Assembly (NCBI RefSeq): GCF_026914185.1
Contig: NC_070565.1
Span: forward strand, 6,200,001-6,264,000
Direction: 5' to 3'
From: Puccinia triticina
Lineage: Eukaryota > Basidiomycota > Pucciniomycetes > Pucciniales > Pucciniaceae
Length of the DNA: 64,000 nt
Part shown: positions 9,463 through 21,162 of the stretch, piece by piece
Numbering within the stretch: the stretch's first letter is position 1
Layout of the letters: every line of letters begins with the position of its first letter
Notes under the pieces: generated by a model
Seen by the model: only the letters and a program-made list of their open reading frames with translations
Databases searched by the model: none
What the model was told of the DNA's origin: nothing
Position numbers and translations under genes: made by a program

Positions 9463-11783
9463 ACGGAATAAAAATGGATCCAGCGAAGCTGGATACGGTG
9501 GTTCAATGGCCGTACCCGGCATCCGTCTGTCATTTGCAGAAATTCTTGGGATTTGCTAATTTTTATCGGAAGTTTATTCATAGGTTTTCAGAAGTTATGG
9601 CACCACTCACGGCATTAACCAAGAAGGGGGTAGACGTTACAAAAAACTTAGAAAACAAGGAGTGTTGTCATTCATTTTCTTTTTTAAAAGAATGCTTCAC
9701 AAAAGCCCCTCTGTTGATGCATTTTGATTTCTCTAAACCTCGTATACTGTTTGTGGATAGTTCGAAATATGCCATATCGGGGGTTTTGTGTCAACCAGAC
9801 GAGAAAGGGGATCTTCACCCAGTCTCCTTTTTGTCTAGAAAACTGATGCCTCAAGAGTCCCTTTGGCAGGTGCATGATCAGGAGTTATACGCGGTTGTCT
9901 CAGCATTTGAAGAATGGAGAGCTTGGCTAATCGACACAAACAAACCTGTTATAGTAATGTCTGACCATGCAAACCTTAAGTATTTTATGGACAACCAAAA
10001 TTTATCTGACAGGCAGGCGAGATGGGCAGTAAAGCTTTCTTCCTTTCATTTTGTTATAAAAAATGTCTCAGGTCAAAACAATCCAGCAGATCCAGCCACA
10101 CGACGCCCAGATTTTATTATGGACAATGGATCCGAGGATTCGAAAAGGGTCATGTTTCAAAGAGATCAAGGAATAATGAAATTAACGGAATCAGAGAATC
10201 CGGAAGCTTTTGCAATTGAAGAAACTAACTCGGAACATACAAAGGATAAAAAGGGCGATGAGATTATTGATTTGGGATGTCAAGCTGACCACATGTTTTG
10301 TCAACCGTCCAGAAGAACGTTAGATATTCTTAAGAAGGCTTATCGTGAAGACCCGCCAAAGGGAGATCCAGAGGATGAAGAATCCCCGCTCCGATTTGAA
10401 CAGGGTCTATGGTGGTTAAAGGATCGTATTTTTGTCCCATCAGCGATTCAACCTATGATTTTGCATACTTTTCATGATGATGTCTCGGCGGGTCATGTAG
10501 GATCGCTGAAAACTCTCCAGAATATCATGCGATTGTTTAATTGGCAAGGTATCAGATCGGATGTATTGCAATACACAAAATCATGTCTGTCATGTCAAAA
10601 GGCGAAACATTCTAACCAACAACTGCTGGGATTGATGGTTCCATTATCTATTCCGGAGAGACCGTGGAGCATAATAGGAATTGATTTTGTGGTTAAACTC
10701 CCGATCTCAAGAACGTTTGACTCAATATTGGTTATAGTAGACCATTTTTCAAAAGCAGCTCATTTTATTCCTGCCTGTGAGACCTGGACGGCGGAAGAAT
10801 TTGCTTATGTTTTTCTGGATCGTTTCATTAGGTACCATGGGTTGCCGGACAAGATAGTGTCAGATCAAGGAGCAATTTTTGTGTCAAATTTCTGGAAAGA
10901 ATTGCAGAGGTTACTTTGTATCAGACCAGCACCATCCACTGCATGGCATCCAAGAACAGATGGTCAAACAGAACGAACAAATCAGACAATGGAAACTTAC
11001 ATTCGTCATTTTGTTTCAGATCAACAGGATGATTGGGCATCTTTGCTCCCTATGGCCGAATTAGTATTCAACACCTTGGTTTCAGCCTTGACAGGATATT
11101 CGCCATTTTTCGCGCAATTTTCTTTCCACCCGAGGATGAATACTCTCACAGGAGGATCTCTGGTTCCTGCAGCAGATGAATTGATTGAGAAATTATCTGA
11201 CATTCATGATTCTTTGAAACTATATATGACTAGGGCAAAGGAAATTCAGAAGGAGTACTTCGATAAACGTGCTTGTGAAGGACCAAGTTTTCAAGCAGGA
11301 GATTGGGTTTGGCTGCTGTGTTGCAACATCGCCACGAAAAGGCCTTCGGGAAAATTGGATTTCAAAAAGCTAGGGCCGTTCAAGATTGTGAAACAGATAG
11401 GTAATGAGGCTTTTCGTCTATCACTCCCTCAGGAATTACGTCGCATTCACCCTGTTTTTCATTCCTCGTTGTTAGTAGCCTATGTAAATCCGCAGTCCTT
11501 CCTGGGAAGAAAAGGACCTCCTCCACCCAAGTTACACGAAGGAGATCCGGAACGGTTTTATGATGAAACGGATATCAAATCTATCATTGGTTATCGCCGG
11601 CTGATCAAAAATAGACACAAATATTTGGTGACTTGGCGACATGGTACTACAGCGGACAACTCATGGATAAGGGCGGGGCACTTTGCAGAAAACATGCTTG
11701 AGTACTTGAAGACATTTCATGATAAATTTGGGATCTCTCCAATCATTTTACCCTTGAACAAATTTGTCAAGATCAAAATTTAG
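9463..11783 (+). pseudogene. Chromovirus pol, 3' part (RNase H, integrase, chromodomain)
   Basis: The frame continues the interrupted RT (KFLGFANFYRKF connection), then gives RNase H (VDSSKYAISGVL, DHANLKYF), the integrase H-H-C-C zinc region (HDDVSAGH .. CLSCQ) and a D-D-E core with aspartates in GIDFV and SDQG and the glutamate in DGQTER. The last 60 residues look like a chromodomain (YLVTWRHG .. NSWIR), which in this clade targets integration to heterochromatin. The roughly 770-residue segment has no stops, so the enzyme half stayed intact until the nested insertion. It is marked pseudogene because the upstream parts are broken. Confidence 0.85.
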
Positions 11784-12064
11784 GGTATATGGCAGGCCAT
11801 TTTGTCAAACTCGGGTTGGAAACTAGAAAACAAAAGTTTAAAATCAAAAAGACAAAATAATCGACTATCTATGAAAGTTCTACGCAACGCGCACAGATCA
11901 AAAGATGCGCTCTTTAGATGACAACAAAGGACCAATCATACGAGATAAAATTCTACATTCTAAGATGTTCTCTCAATTTCTAAAAATGTTATTTCTTATA
12001 TATATTCAATGAGTTTGTTTGTAAATTCCCTTTTCTTAAGAGATTTATTTTGTTATTTATCTTA
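11784..12064 (+). other. 3' flank of chromovirus pol, no LTR visible
   Basis: AT-rich sequence with no gene. No segment matches the region upstream of gag, so the 3' LTR is missing or too diverged to see. The junction with the DIRS fragment on the other strand lies somewhere near 12.05-12.15 kb. Confidence 0.4.
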
Positions 12065-12451
12065 TCATTTCAAAATCATTGTCACAAGTAAAAATTGTAT
12101 GTTACACGTAAAAAAAAATCTTAGAGTTTTGAAGTGAAAAAAGGCTGTGTTCTTTACATAAATGTCTTGCGATGAGGCGGGCAACAGGGACTGAGTGGAT
12201 GATGTTTCGCGCTTGAAGCGGATATACTTCTTCACGCCAGCGTTGTAAAGCAATAGCGTATTCCATTTCCACCCGTAAAGAGTGTGCAAGTCTAGGGCTG
12301 AGGGTGTCTTCCTGGTGACCCCGTCGGACAAGAAGGCCGAAATGGCTGGGAGGTGGTACTGGGCAGGCATGGAACTATTAACAGTAATACGGGAGTGATC
12401 TGTCGGGAGCTGTCTGTGGTGCGGACGGTAGACGCAGGGAAAATAGTGCAT
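12065..12451 (-). pseudogene. Truncated tyrosine recombinase of a DIRS-type element
   Basis: The residues LPAISAFLSDG and GWKWNTLLLYNAGVKKYIRF resemble the N-terminal core-binding part of DIRS tyrosine recombinases. The catalytic half, with the R..H-x-x-R..Y residues, is absent; the frame runs into AT-rich sequence and ends at 12065. It lies directly downstream of the RT-RNase H gene, as expected for DIRS order (gag, RT-RH, YR). The fragment cannot catalyse recombination. Confidence 0.55.
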
Positions 12452-12519
12452 GGGAAGGAGGAAGTATGGAAAAACCCTTGGGTCATAGGCGCTTTTAAAT
12501 GCAAGGACGGATAGGTGTA

Positions 12520-14260
12520 TTACACGACTTCACAAACAAAGGGGGTCAAGTCTGCGGGAACTATCACTCGGATCTGGTGTTTTGCCTGCAAACCTGCCCG
12601 GTCTCCTCGTGACAATCCATCTGCGCGGTTGTCCGCCGATGCGACTGTCCGGGCCAACAAGTCAATGTTGTGGGAGATCAAGAGGTCTTGAATCATCTTC
12701 CATTCCTCATTGACCACCACGTTTCCCGCGCGGCGCTTCTGAATGACCGATTTTGTGGACGAGTTATCTGTCTCGACGAAAAATACCTTCCCGGGTCTGG
12801 CGTTCATTGAAAGGAGGATGATTAAACCCAGGCGCACCGCCACTGTCTCTAGCCATGAGATATCTCTTGGCATCTCTGGATCTTGGTTCCAACCCGGTGT
12901 GACCTTAAACTGTGCCCATCGCCCCAACACAATGACACCTATGCCAAAGGATGTCGATGTGTCGCCTACCCAGCCAACGTCGGTTGGGTGTGGGCTGGCG
13001 ATGAGTCTGGTTAGTTGTTGGGTGGTTAGGACGTGTACCCAGCGTTCTACGTCATTGACTACGTATGGGGGTGGGCATCGGGGGTGGTGTCGGAATATCC
13101 AATTGTTCATCCACCGGTAGAATCCATTGATGTAGCAGCGCATCTGTGGGAAGATGTAGGACGTGTGTCCCAATCGGCCTGCCATGATTTTGGCTTTGTT
13201 GTACGTAAACGGGTGGGTCACGTCTAGGAATGCTCGTATTTGGGAAAGTCGGAGATCAACTTTCGCGTCTGGCAACCAGACTGTCTTGTCCTTGCCGCTC
13301 CAAATGAAGCCAAGAAACTTCTGTTTGTCGGCAAAGGGTGAGCACTTGGATTTGTTTGTCAGAACACCTAAAGTTGCTGATCTTGCTGCTACGTCTTCCA
13401 TACAGACCGCGGAATCCGGCTCTTTCACAAATAGGTTATTGTCGACCCACCGGAAGATCGTGGTGAAGTCGAACTCGTGCATCATGATGTGTTTCCACGC
13501 GTCTGCTGGTCTGCCAAAGGAGCCGCAGCCGGCAACGCCTCCAAATGTGATCCTTGTATCCAAGAGGAGCATGTCGTCAAACGTTAGAGTCATGAGAAAG
13601 GGCCATTGAGCCGGGTCTGTTGGGATTTGTCGGTAAGCCTTTTCCCAATCAAAAAGAGCTAATTGACAGGGCTTCTCCCGGGCACGGAGGAATGCGGATA
13701 CGACCGTGAAGTCATCCCAAGCTGTGGTGAAATCGGCTTTATCGACGAATGAATTTACTGAGGGAATGCGGGAGTCATGTTTTGGAAAGGAAAAATCATT
13801 AATGGGTCTTACTGACCCATCTCCATTGACCACTGCGCCTAACGGACTAGTGCGAAAGAATGGAAATCGGCTGGCGACTTGCTGATGGGTGTAAGGGCCG
13901 TGCATCCGACCGCTATCGAGCTCCATCTTGAATGATTTTTCTATCTTCTCTCTAGCCAGCAGGGATTACAAATGGTTTGGTGGTGTATACCAGCGTAGGT
14001 CGTCCTCTAGGCGGTGGGGGGGGGATGCCCTGGTCAAAACCCTCCTTGAAGCCGATCAAGATGTCTTTGAACTCGGGTAGGAGGCCTGCTCTGTCTAGAG
14101 CTGATTCCCACTCCGGGATATTCATCTCGCATCGCACGCTCGTGGGCCATGGCGGTCCTAGATCTGCATGAGAAATTTGGGAGCAATCACCTGTCAGTGA
14201 TGTGTTTTGGCGTGGGTCAATGGAAAGTGTATCTGCCCAATTTGTTCTCATCTTTATCAT
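12520..14260 (-). pseudogene. DIRS-type reverse transcriptase-RNase H
   Basis: The N-terminal part (14260-13952) carries the PPWPTSVRCEMNIPEWE and LPEFKDILIGFKEGFDQGIP motifs. The main part (13926-12520) carries RT motifs LALFDWEKAYRQIP and FGGVAGCGSFGR and an RNase H with D-T-S, W-L-E-T, E-T-D-N and N-R-A-D. The two parts are in different frames; one extra base near 13954 explains this. The RT active-site box, usually V-D-D-N-L-F in this group, reads V-D-N-N-L-F (near 13440), so one catalytic Asp is now Asn (GAT to AAT). Both lesions point to a dead copy. Confidence 0.8.
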
Positions 14261-14692
14261 CTCTCAATCTCTCATCCCCTTCTCTCTTTTTTTTTTTTTT
14301 TTTTTTTTTTCTTTTTGGTACTTACCGGAGCAGCCCATGTCTTGGTGGCTGGTCATCGCTCTCTTACCCTGCTTCCTTGTATCAGGGTCTGTTTTCTCAA
14401 TATCGGAGGTGGGACACTCGTGCAATGGAGTAAGTCTGGTACACAGATAGGATTATATCAATTGCCGCAAAAAACAAGACGAGGTGACAAACAAAAACAT
14501 GTGTGTAAGCCAATGCCAAAAAGGATAGTTCATAAAATTGGGAACATTAGGTTGGTGAATGAGGATCAGAGAGAGTACGAGACGGATTTCGTCGGACCGT
14601 ATAAAAAGGAAAAGATGAAAACAAAGAAACACAGGGATCCAAATGTCTGACAGAGCAAAACTGTGTAACAATGGAAGCAAATTAAGGTGGGC
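14261..14692 (-). other. Spacer between DIRS gag and RT, with T-rich tract
   Basis: This stretch contains a run of about 27 T on the + strand at 14287-14313 (poly-A on the element's sense strand). A CATGCAG acceptor-like site lies near 14166, just before the best-conserved N-terminal RT motif, so the RT frame may be joined by splicing. No separate gene is seen. Confidence 0.4.
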
Positions 14693-16317
14693 CTACATTA
14701 GGGCTGGGTTACTGCCAGTGTGGCCACTCTTCCGATCCCTAAAGTTAGCCGGGGGGTTGTTCGATCTACCACCAGTTGGGTTGTAGAAGGCCCTATCTCC
14801 TCCATAGTAGCCCCTAGAGCGTCCTCCCCTGGATCTCGGGTGTCCCCCCCTTGAGGAACCTTGAGCTGAACTTGCTTGAGTCGGGTCCAAAAGGTTGAGC
14901 AAGTTGACGGATTGGCCCTTCGGAGCACCAGTCGCTGGGTCCCATCCTCCTCGCTCGCCGCCAACTCGATAAGGGTTATCTTCAAAATCAATCTTGTTCT
15001 TCTTTCTTGCATCTTCATAGCATTGGTCAGCAATGTCCTGGCAAAAGACCGAGATGTCTGGAACAAAAGTTTCTTCTCCAATGGTGATGTGATGGGCAAA
15101 GGTGTTTGCTCTCATCTGAATGTCGTATTGGAGTGCTGCGAGGAAGCACACGTTGGAGTGAATCTTGTTGCAGTTGGCCTTGTGGGATAGGAGCCAATCA
15201 GCAAAAATCTTGAATCCGTAAACATCTCGAATGCAAACGTGAAACTCCCTGTGAGCTACCGTCCATGCTCCTAAAGAGAGAGACCATTCGCTCGGGTAGG
15301 GAAAACCGAAATATCTGAGGCCTTTCTCTGAGCTGTTATCATCAGAGCAAGAGCAATTGACCGTGTGATAGGACATGGCATCGGCTTGCCATTTGCGGTT
15401 GAAGATAGTGAGCAGGATCGGGGCTTTGAGTTCCTTGAGGTTCTTGTCGAAGAAAGGTGTGAAGCCGATGCTGACATGCTGGTTTGAGCACCCTATCTTA
15501 AAGGATAAGCCTTTCTGCTTTGTCTTGACTTCGGTGGACGGATTGTCTTGTGAAGGGTTGGGAATGGTTTTTGAAGGGGCAAGGACTGGGGTTGAATCTG
15601 CGGCAATCAAGTTGGAGAGGAGGGATGGTCTGACGCTTGTCCCGTTGATTATTGCGGGCTGGATAGGAGCTTTGCTATTGTTAACAATTGAAGCAAACAT
15701 GTTGTAGAAGAAATTTGAACGTTCGAAATCTCCTTCGTTATCAGCTTCAGTGGCTTTCATCCAGATGGCTTCTCTGTTGTCGCTTGGGGGGTTTTTCTCA
15801 GCTGGAGGGGTTTTGATGATGGGAGCAAGGGGATCCACGGTTGGTTGACAGTCTCTATCTCCTAGCAACTCCATGATGTCTGGCTCTGGTTCTTTGACGT
15901 GATTGTCGGTAGGGAGTCTGGGGGCTCTGGGCACTGGCTGCTTGTCGACCGGCTCTGCCTGCTTCTTCGCGGCCCTCTTCAGCTTTGATTTAGCCCTCGT
16001 ATTCTTGGCAGGGCCCGCAGTTGGTTCAACTGTTACAGTGTCTAACATGCAACGAAATGTCAGGAGATTGTCTGACCGATGAAGGAACAGATATCATTCG
16101 CTGGTGACTTACCCTGAGGGACTAATGCTTCCTCAACGCTCTGCGCTTCCGCTTGTGAGGCTTCTCCAGTCATTGTGAGAGGTAAGTCGTCACTAATATC
16201 TTGAGGTTGTTGTGCCGCTAAGGTTGTCGGATTAACCATGCCTCCGGTAAGGGTAGGGGAAGCTACGTTCTTATCAGCTGCTTTAGGGGCAAAAATCTTG
16301 GGGATTGATTCGGACAT
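14693..16317 (-). CDS. DIRS-type Gag, two exons
   Basis: Exon 1 runs 16317-16113 (start MSESIPKIFAPK) and exon 2 runs 16041-14693. The 71-nt intron begins GTAAGT and ends TTAG, and the phase is kept (205 + 1349 nt = 518 codons, 517 aa). The N-terminus is Pro/Ala/Lys-rich. The centre is a conserved-looking globular region with many Cys and His (NCSCSDD, HVCIRDVYGFKIF). The C-terminus is a Gly/Arg/Asn-rich tail (GGHPRSRGGRSRG) suited to RNA binding. It precedes the RT-RH gene in the order known for DIRS elements. No stops interrupt it, unlike the RT. Confidence 0.7.
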
Positions 16318-17651
16318 GGTGTAGGCTGTAGGAAGTGGGAAACTGGTTTGGGTTTGGTGAAAACGGGGATTAGTGTAAGATGGTTAAGGTCGAGTGGTGT
16401 AGGGCGGAAGGATTGGAATTTGGTTTGGTAATGTTCTCAAAAAAGATAGTGGTTGACCTCAGGTGAAAAAGCGAAAAAGATTTCTGACGATTAGCGATAC
16501 GCGCTCAGGGATGGAAATGGACTGGATGAGTGAGAGTGGTGAGGTGGAAGCCGCTGGCCGAGTCGACGGCTTAAATACCCACCTGTCGAGCCCTAGGGAC
16601 CTTGGAGCGCCTATGGGTATCCCTAAGGTCGGTCTTCTGGTGCGAGGCTTGGTCTTCCGCGGTACTCGATCCGAGGCCCTATCGCGTAGAACCGCCTTCG
16701 TCGTGAGTGCGCGTATCGTGGAGCTTAGTTCCGGCTAGGTGTCTGGTACCCAGGTTCTGGGAGCGACCCTAGCCGGGGGTTTAGGGGAGGGGCGCCTAAC
16801 ATGGACCTTAGCCCCTTCTGCTGCGCGCCAGTAACTTCCAATTAATACACCGCGGGTCAAAGTCGACATCAAGTTGACACCCCTCAGGGCGTCCCCGCGG
16901 CCCCGCACGGCCGGCACGCCCCCCCAACGCATCTGGGCGGGCGCCCTGGGGGCGCCCAGCTGTGGCGTCCTGGTTACACCTCCAAGGCGACATCCCATGG
17001 CGTCGCCATCACCCCAGCGCCAGAAGGGCGCGATTCAAGGGCGCTATGGTGGCGTCTCCAGAGGGCGCCCAGGGGGTGGTTTTGGGCGGTTGCCTTGTAG
17101 GCGTCCGGCCCGGGCGCCGGGGCGACCGGCAAAACGCGCGTCGGAGGCGGTCATGGGGCGCCGGTTGGGCGGGTAGGCTCCGCCGGGGAGTCATCTTCTT
17201 AGGCGGGCTTCTACACGCATTTTTGGATGTCGCAAGATCATCGGGGTCTCGATCATCCAGGCGTTGCTCAGGCTGCCTGGCGGATGGCACTCTGGCGTCT
17301 GGATTAGTAGGGAGGCCGCGCAAGATTGACCTCATGGCTGCGTGATTCAGAGCCTTGTTGTGGACGACTTGGTGCAGCCACGACGGCGATCAGGCGGAGG
17401 GCACCGGAGGGGCAATATCCGCGGCGGATGGACGACCCCAGCCCTTCTGGGGGTCATGCGGCCGGCGAGACATGGAGCGCGTAGGGGCCACTCAGGGGGG
17501 CGCGTAGAATCGGAGCAAAAAGGGATTTCATTGCAGTAAAATAAAAAAAACTGCATTGCAGTAAAAATTCACAGGGGACACATGGTAGAGGAACGTGGAC
17601 ATAAGGTGGCAGAATGAAAAAAAGGGGTAAGACGGGGCATGGGGGTTAGGG
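16318..17651. other. GC-rich non-coding stretch
   Basis: 16740-17520 is strongly GC-rich, with many GGCGCC and GCGCCC motifs and overlapping ORFs in all frames that look like composition artefacts. It may be the 5' terminal region of the DIRS element. A compositionally similar stretch at 28560-28900 hints at a repeated family. No gene supported. Confidence 0.4.
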
Positions 17652-19108
17652 TCAAGCATCCGCCATGTCCGCAGCGAGGGCGGCGACTTCCTCGGCGGTC
17701 GGGCAGACACAATCGGCCCGGTTAACGTTGGCCAACATGGGACTGGACCCAAAAAAGGCCTTGTCCTTTTGGCAGACGAGGCGGGCCCATCTGCAAAGGG
17801 GAAGGGAGGCAGGTCAGTACCCCAAAAAAGGAATGAAAGGGGGGGAGGCTTACGCGGCAGAAGCATCTCCGCCACGCTCGCAAAGGTCGGCCAGGTGGTG
17901 GTCAATTTGCTCCCATTGGGAGACAGTCCGGGAGGCCGGATCGAAATGATTTTCAATTGTCGCGAGCCGCAAAAAGGCGACGCGTGCCTTGAACATAATG
18001 TTGTCCATGTGGGACAACAGGGTGTCTATCTCGCCGTTTGTCAATGTGGGCCCAGCGTTGAGGTATCTCCATACCTCTCGAGCGCACCTGTTGATATGGG
18101 GGATCGCGGGGAGGTCGCCGTTGGTCTGTGGAACAATCCCCGTCAAGAGGATGTTCCTCACTTGATGGCGGACATTCTTGATCTGACGCTTGACTTCCGC
18201 CTGGGTGTGGTTTACCGCCAGGCGGTGGCCGGCGGCATACCCCGGCGGGTAGTGGGTACGTAGGTGGGCAGGGGGTTGCCTGTTGATGGTGGCCTGGGCG
18301 AGAGAAGGTTAGACGAACGGGAATGTGTGAGAGGCAGGATTGGGAACCAGGCTTACCATAACTAGTCGGAAGACAGATTGCTCGCGGTTGTCCCTTGTAT
18401 AGGCCTCGATATCCGGGATCAACATGGCCTCCCGGGCTGCGCTGCGCATGAATTCCTGAATAGTGGGAGGGGGGCGAGGCGCAAGGACAGGCGAGAGAGA
18501 GCAGAGAGAGGAGCACTTGGGGGGCAGGGTTAACATACCCTCTCTTTCCCGTGGTAATTGAACCGGCGGATCTGTTCCGCCTCGCTTGCGGCCTCGGCTC
18601 TATTGGGGCCGGTGGGCGCGGCCCCAGGCCGGGCTCCCCCACGTCCAATAAGGAACCGCAAGGAGGACATTATAATGACGGCCCTCTCCGTCTCATTCAT
18701 CTGCAATGGGTGTGGGGGAAGAGGTGCGTCACATCAGCGACGCCAGAAAGGATGGTGGAGCACCCGCTCCATTACTTACCAACTCGAGCGCCGCGACTTC
18801 GGCCTGCGGAAGGACTGGGACGCCAATATTAACTAGGTATTGCATGTTGGGCGGCAGAACTATTGGGTCGATGGGTAGGTTAGGGACGGGTGGCGCCCCA
18901 CCGAGCGGCTGAAAAGAATTAAAGCCCGGTGGCAATCCTCCATTTCCCATACGCTGGCGACGGGCAGGGCGCTCTGAATTGTCTGGGGAGTGAGGGTCAG
19001 TTGTGGACTTGATAGAGGGATCTTGTTGGTAAAGTGCTTACCGGAACGAGCGGGTGAGAGGCCTCTACGGTGTGGTGGCCCCTCTCGTGGCCAGCTAGTC
19101 AGGAGCAT
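17652..19108 (-). CDS. Hypothetical protein, six exons
   Basis: The exons fit splice consensus and phase: 19108-19042, 18982-18780, 18700-18539, 18455-18357, 18293-17854 and 17790-17652 (1110 nt, 369 aa). Donors are GTAAGC, GTAAGT, GTATGT, GTAAGC and GTAAGC; acceptors are CAG. I do not recognise the product. The N-terminal third is Pro/Gly-rich (LPPGFNSFQPLGG). The rest is predicted helical, with charged segments (AAREAMLIPDIEAYTRDNREQ, QAEVKRQIKNVRHQVR). No signal peptide or membrane segment is seen. The first exon lies inside a sequence resembling an LTR end, so translation may instead start at the in-frame ATG at 18950. The consistent splicing argues for a real transcript, possibly of a repeated family. 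Confidence 0.6.
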
Positions 19109-19936
19109 CAAGACTCATCAAGGCATCAAGAATCCAAAACATCAAGATCCTCTCGCCTTCAAGATCCTCAAGACCTCAAGAACGTTCCCCCCCCTTTTTT
19201 CCTTTTCCCTCTTTCTATCCCCAACTCCTCTCATTCTCAATTCCCAGCCCCCTTCAGCTTCTTGGTCCTAACACAGCACCTGCTGTGGGTTTAGTCTCCT
19301 GTTTGTTCCTGGTTTTCTTCTCTTCTGTTTGTTTGCCCATCTCTTCCTTTCCTCCTTCTGTTCTTTGTTTTTTTTTGCTTTCCTGTCTTCTCTCTGACTC
19401 TTTTCTTTCTATCTTATCTCACTGTGTTTTTCTTTATGTCCCCTTGTGTTGTTTCTTTTCTTCCTTGTTTCTTTGTTTCTGTTGGCCGTTTGTGTGTGCG
19501 CGCGTGTAGCGCGCGGAGGATGTGATGAAATGTATGTGACATGTCGCCCGGAGTCCAAGTTCCGCTCGAACTTGGATGATGGGTGGCCATGGCATTCTGA
19601 TCCCCAGAATACGGACCATCAAGAGTTTATAGATCATATCTTCAGAGTTTCAACTTTCGGGCTCCGCCCGCTGATCATCTTTCATCGAAAGTCTCACATT
19701 CCCTTCCCTTTCTTTTTTTTAAGATCACTCCTCATCCCCTCATCAACAAAACAACCGCCGCCGAGGATCCAAACCCCCCGGCGAACCTCTCAAAACCACC
19801 ACACACCCACAGCTATCCCAGATCCCCCCCATTTTCCAGCGCTCATTCCTACGGACCATCCAGCCACGAGGGCAGCCTAAACAGCAAATCTCCCCTCACA
19901 CGACTGCCGCCGCCTAGCACGGACAGGAGTCCCTCA
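19071..19936 (+). repeat. Diverged LTR related to the nested element at 4.8-9.5 kb
   Basis: The start TGTGGTGG, the 'catcaagactc.. caagatcctc' segment, the CG-rich palindrome near 19497-19518, the 'gatgtgatga .. gacatgtc' block and the end CTGCCGCCGCCTAGCAC..GGAGTCC follow the same order as the 810-bp LTR at 4828-5637 read on its - strand. About 866 bp, in + orientation, well diverged. No partner LTR is seen nearby, so it is solo or a remnant. Confidence 0.5.
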
Positions 19937-20503
19937 ACGGGTGGCGGTTTCGGTTTGTCAGGCACCGTGTTGATGGGTGCTGCTGGGCGTGACACTAGCT
20001 CCTGTGTCTGACATATGTTTGGTGAATATTCTGAGGGGGGCAGGCGGGGGAACTGGGTTTCGTGACTAGGACGGGGGCCGGCGGGAGAACACGAAGGACA
20101 CCGTGGGAGACCAACCTGACTCCTGGGGGCCGAGGTTGGGTCATATCCCCTACCTGGTTAGGTCAAGTGGTGATGATGACATCTTGACCTAACCGGCATT
20201 GCGGGGTGCCTTGCGGCTTGGGGGCTGCCCTATGAGCCGCAGCGCGGGTCTCCCTTGCTAGCGCAGCAAGCAAGGCGCCGCCAGGGCTGGCCACCTGGGG
20301 GTACGGGGGTAAACTCACGGCCCACCGGGCCTGGAGGCCCGCTGGAACGGGCCTCTAGGGCGGGGTGACGCGCAATGATGCAGCGATGAAACAGGCCAGT
20401 CTTACTTTTCATCTGATTACCTTTCTTTGCTATTTTGACCTTTGTGGCTGGAGTGCGCCACCGACCAGTGCCCACCCCCCATGGAGGATCAAGAATCATG
20501 AGT
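19937..20503. other. Intergenic, with one strong hairpin
   Basis: No gene supported; short ORFs on both strands are GC artefacts. A perfect 12-bp stem lies at 20156-20194. The segment is bordered by the diverged LTR and by the 3' end of the split gene. Confidence 0.4.
20156..20194. other. Perfect hairpin
   Basis: GGTTAGGTCAAG at 20156-20167 pairs with CTTGACCTAACC at 20183-20194 across a 15-nt loop. It could be a transcript-end structure for the - strand gene ending at 20504 or a relic of a small inverted-repeat element. Confidence 0.5.
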
Positions 20504-20729
20504 TCAAGCTGAGGGAGATCCACGCGAGTTTATGAGAATTGAGTCCGCTTGCCATTGGTGAGGAGCAAGGATACACCCAACTTTATCAAGACGGCCGGCC
20601 CTTCGAAGAATCCCAGTTTGCGGAGCTTCCCGACTGACCAAACATTGAAAATGTCCCAGTGGTGGACTGTCAGCCGGAGGCTTTCGCATTTTGATCTTGA
20701 CCATTGCCCGTTTCAAGGTAAAAGCGGCC

Positions 20730-21151
20730 TGTAGTCGGGCAGGCTACAAGGCTATGAAAATGGGCCTGCGGCGGAGCAAAGCTACACGCGGCTAAATGAC
20801 AAAGAAGAGGTGTCTGGATTTCCAACGACAGGGGATGGATGCGGGAAACAGACATACAAGAGAGGCCCTTTTATAAGGGCCGACAATGGAAAAGAGAACC
20901 AAACAACAAGAAGAAAACGATGAATGATAATTCAACGGTACAGACAATATGGGCGTGTACAGGTCACGCCTTGTCTGAGAAAAGAAAGAAGAAACAAAAC
21001 CAACAACCCCTTGCGTGCAGTACGCAGGGGCTTCGGCACCTCTAACTCCTGGCTCGTGCGGAGCCGGAGCCGGAGCCGGAAAAACCTAACACGCGTACAG
21101 CGCGCCCCTAGTATGGGCGCCTGTCGCGTAGACAATTGTAGCACGGCTACA
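20730..21151 (-). repeat. 3' LTR of the young Ty3 element
   Basis: 422 bp, essentially identical to 26425-26846. A palindromic GGCCCTTATAAAAGGGCC lies at about 20863-20880 (- strand) and contains a TATAAAA box. A GGAGCC-type short tandem repeat lies near 21060-21078. Confidence 0.93.
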
Positions 21152-21162
21152 ACCGCCCCCCC

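Noticed and set aside
16735..17345. Overlapping ORFs of 60-127 residues in the GC-rich island
   Set aside because: ORFs open in all frames because stops are rare at this composition; no motif or splice structure supports any of them.
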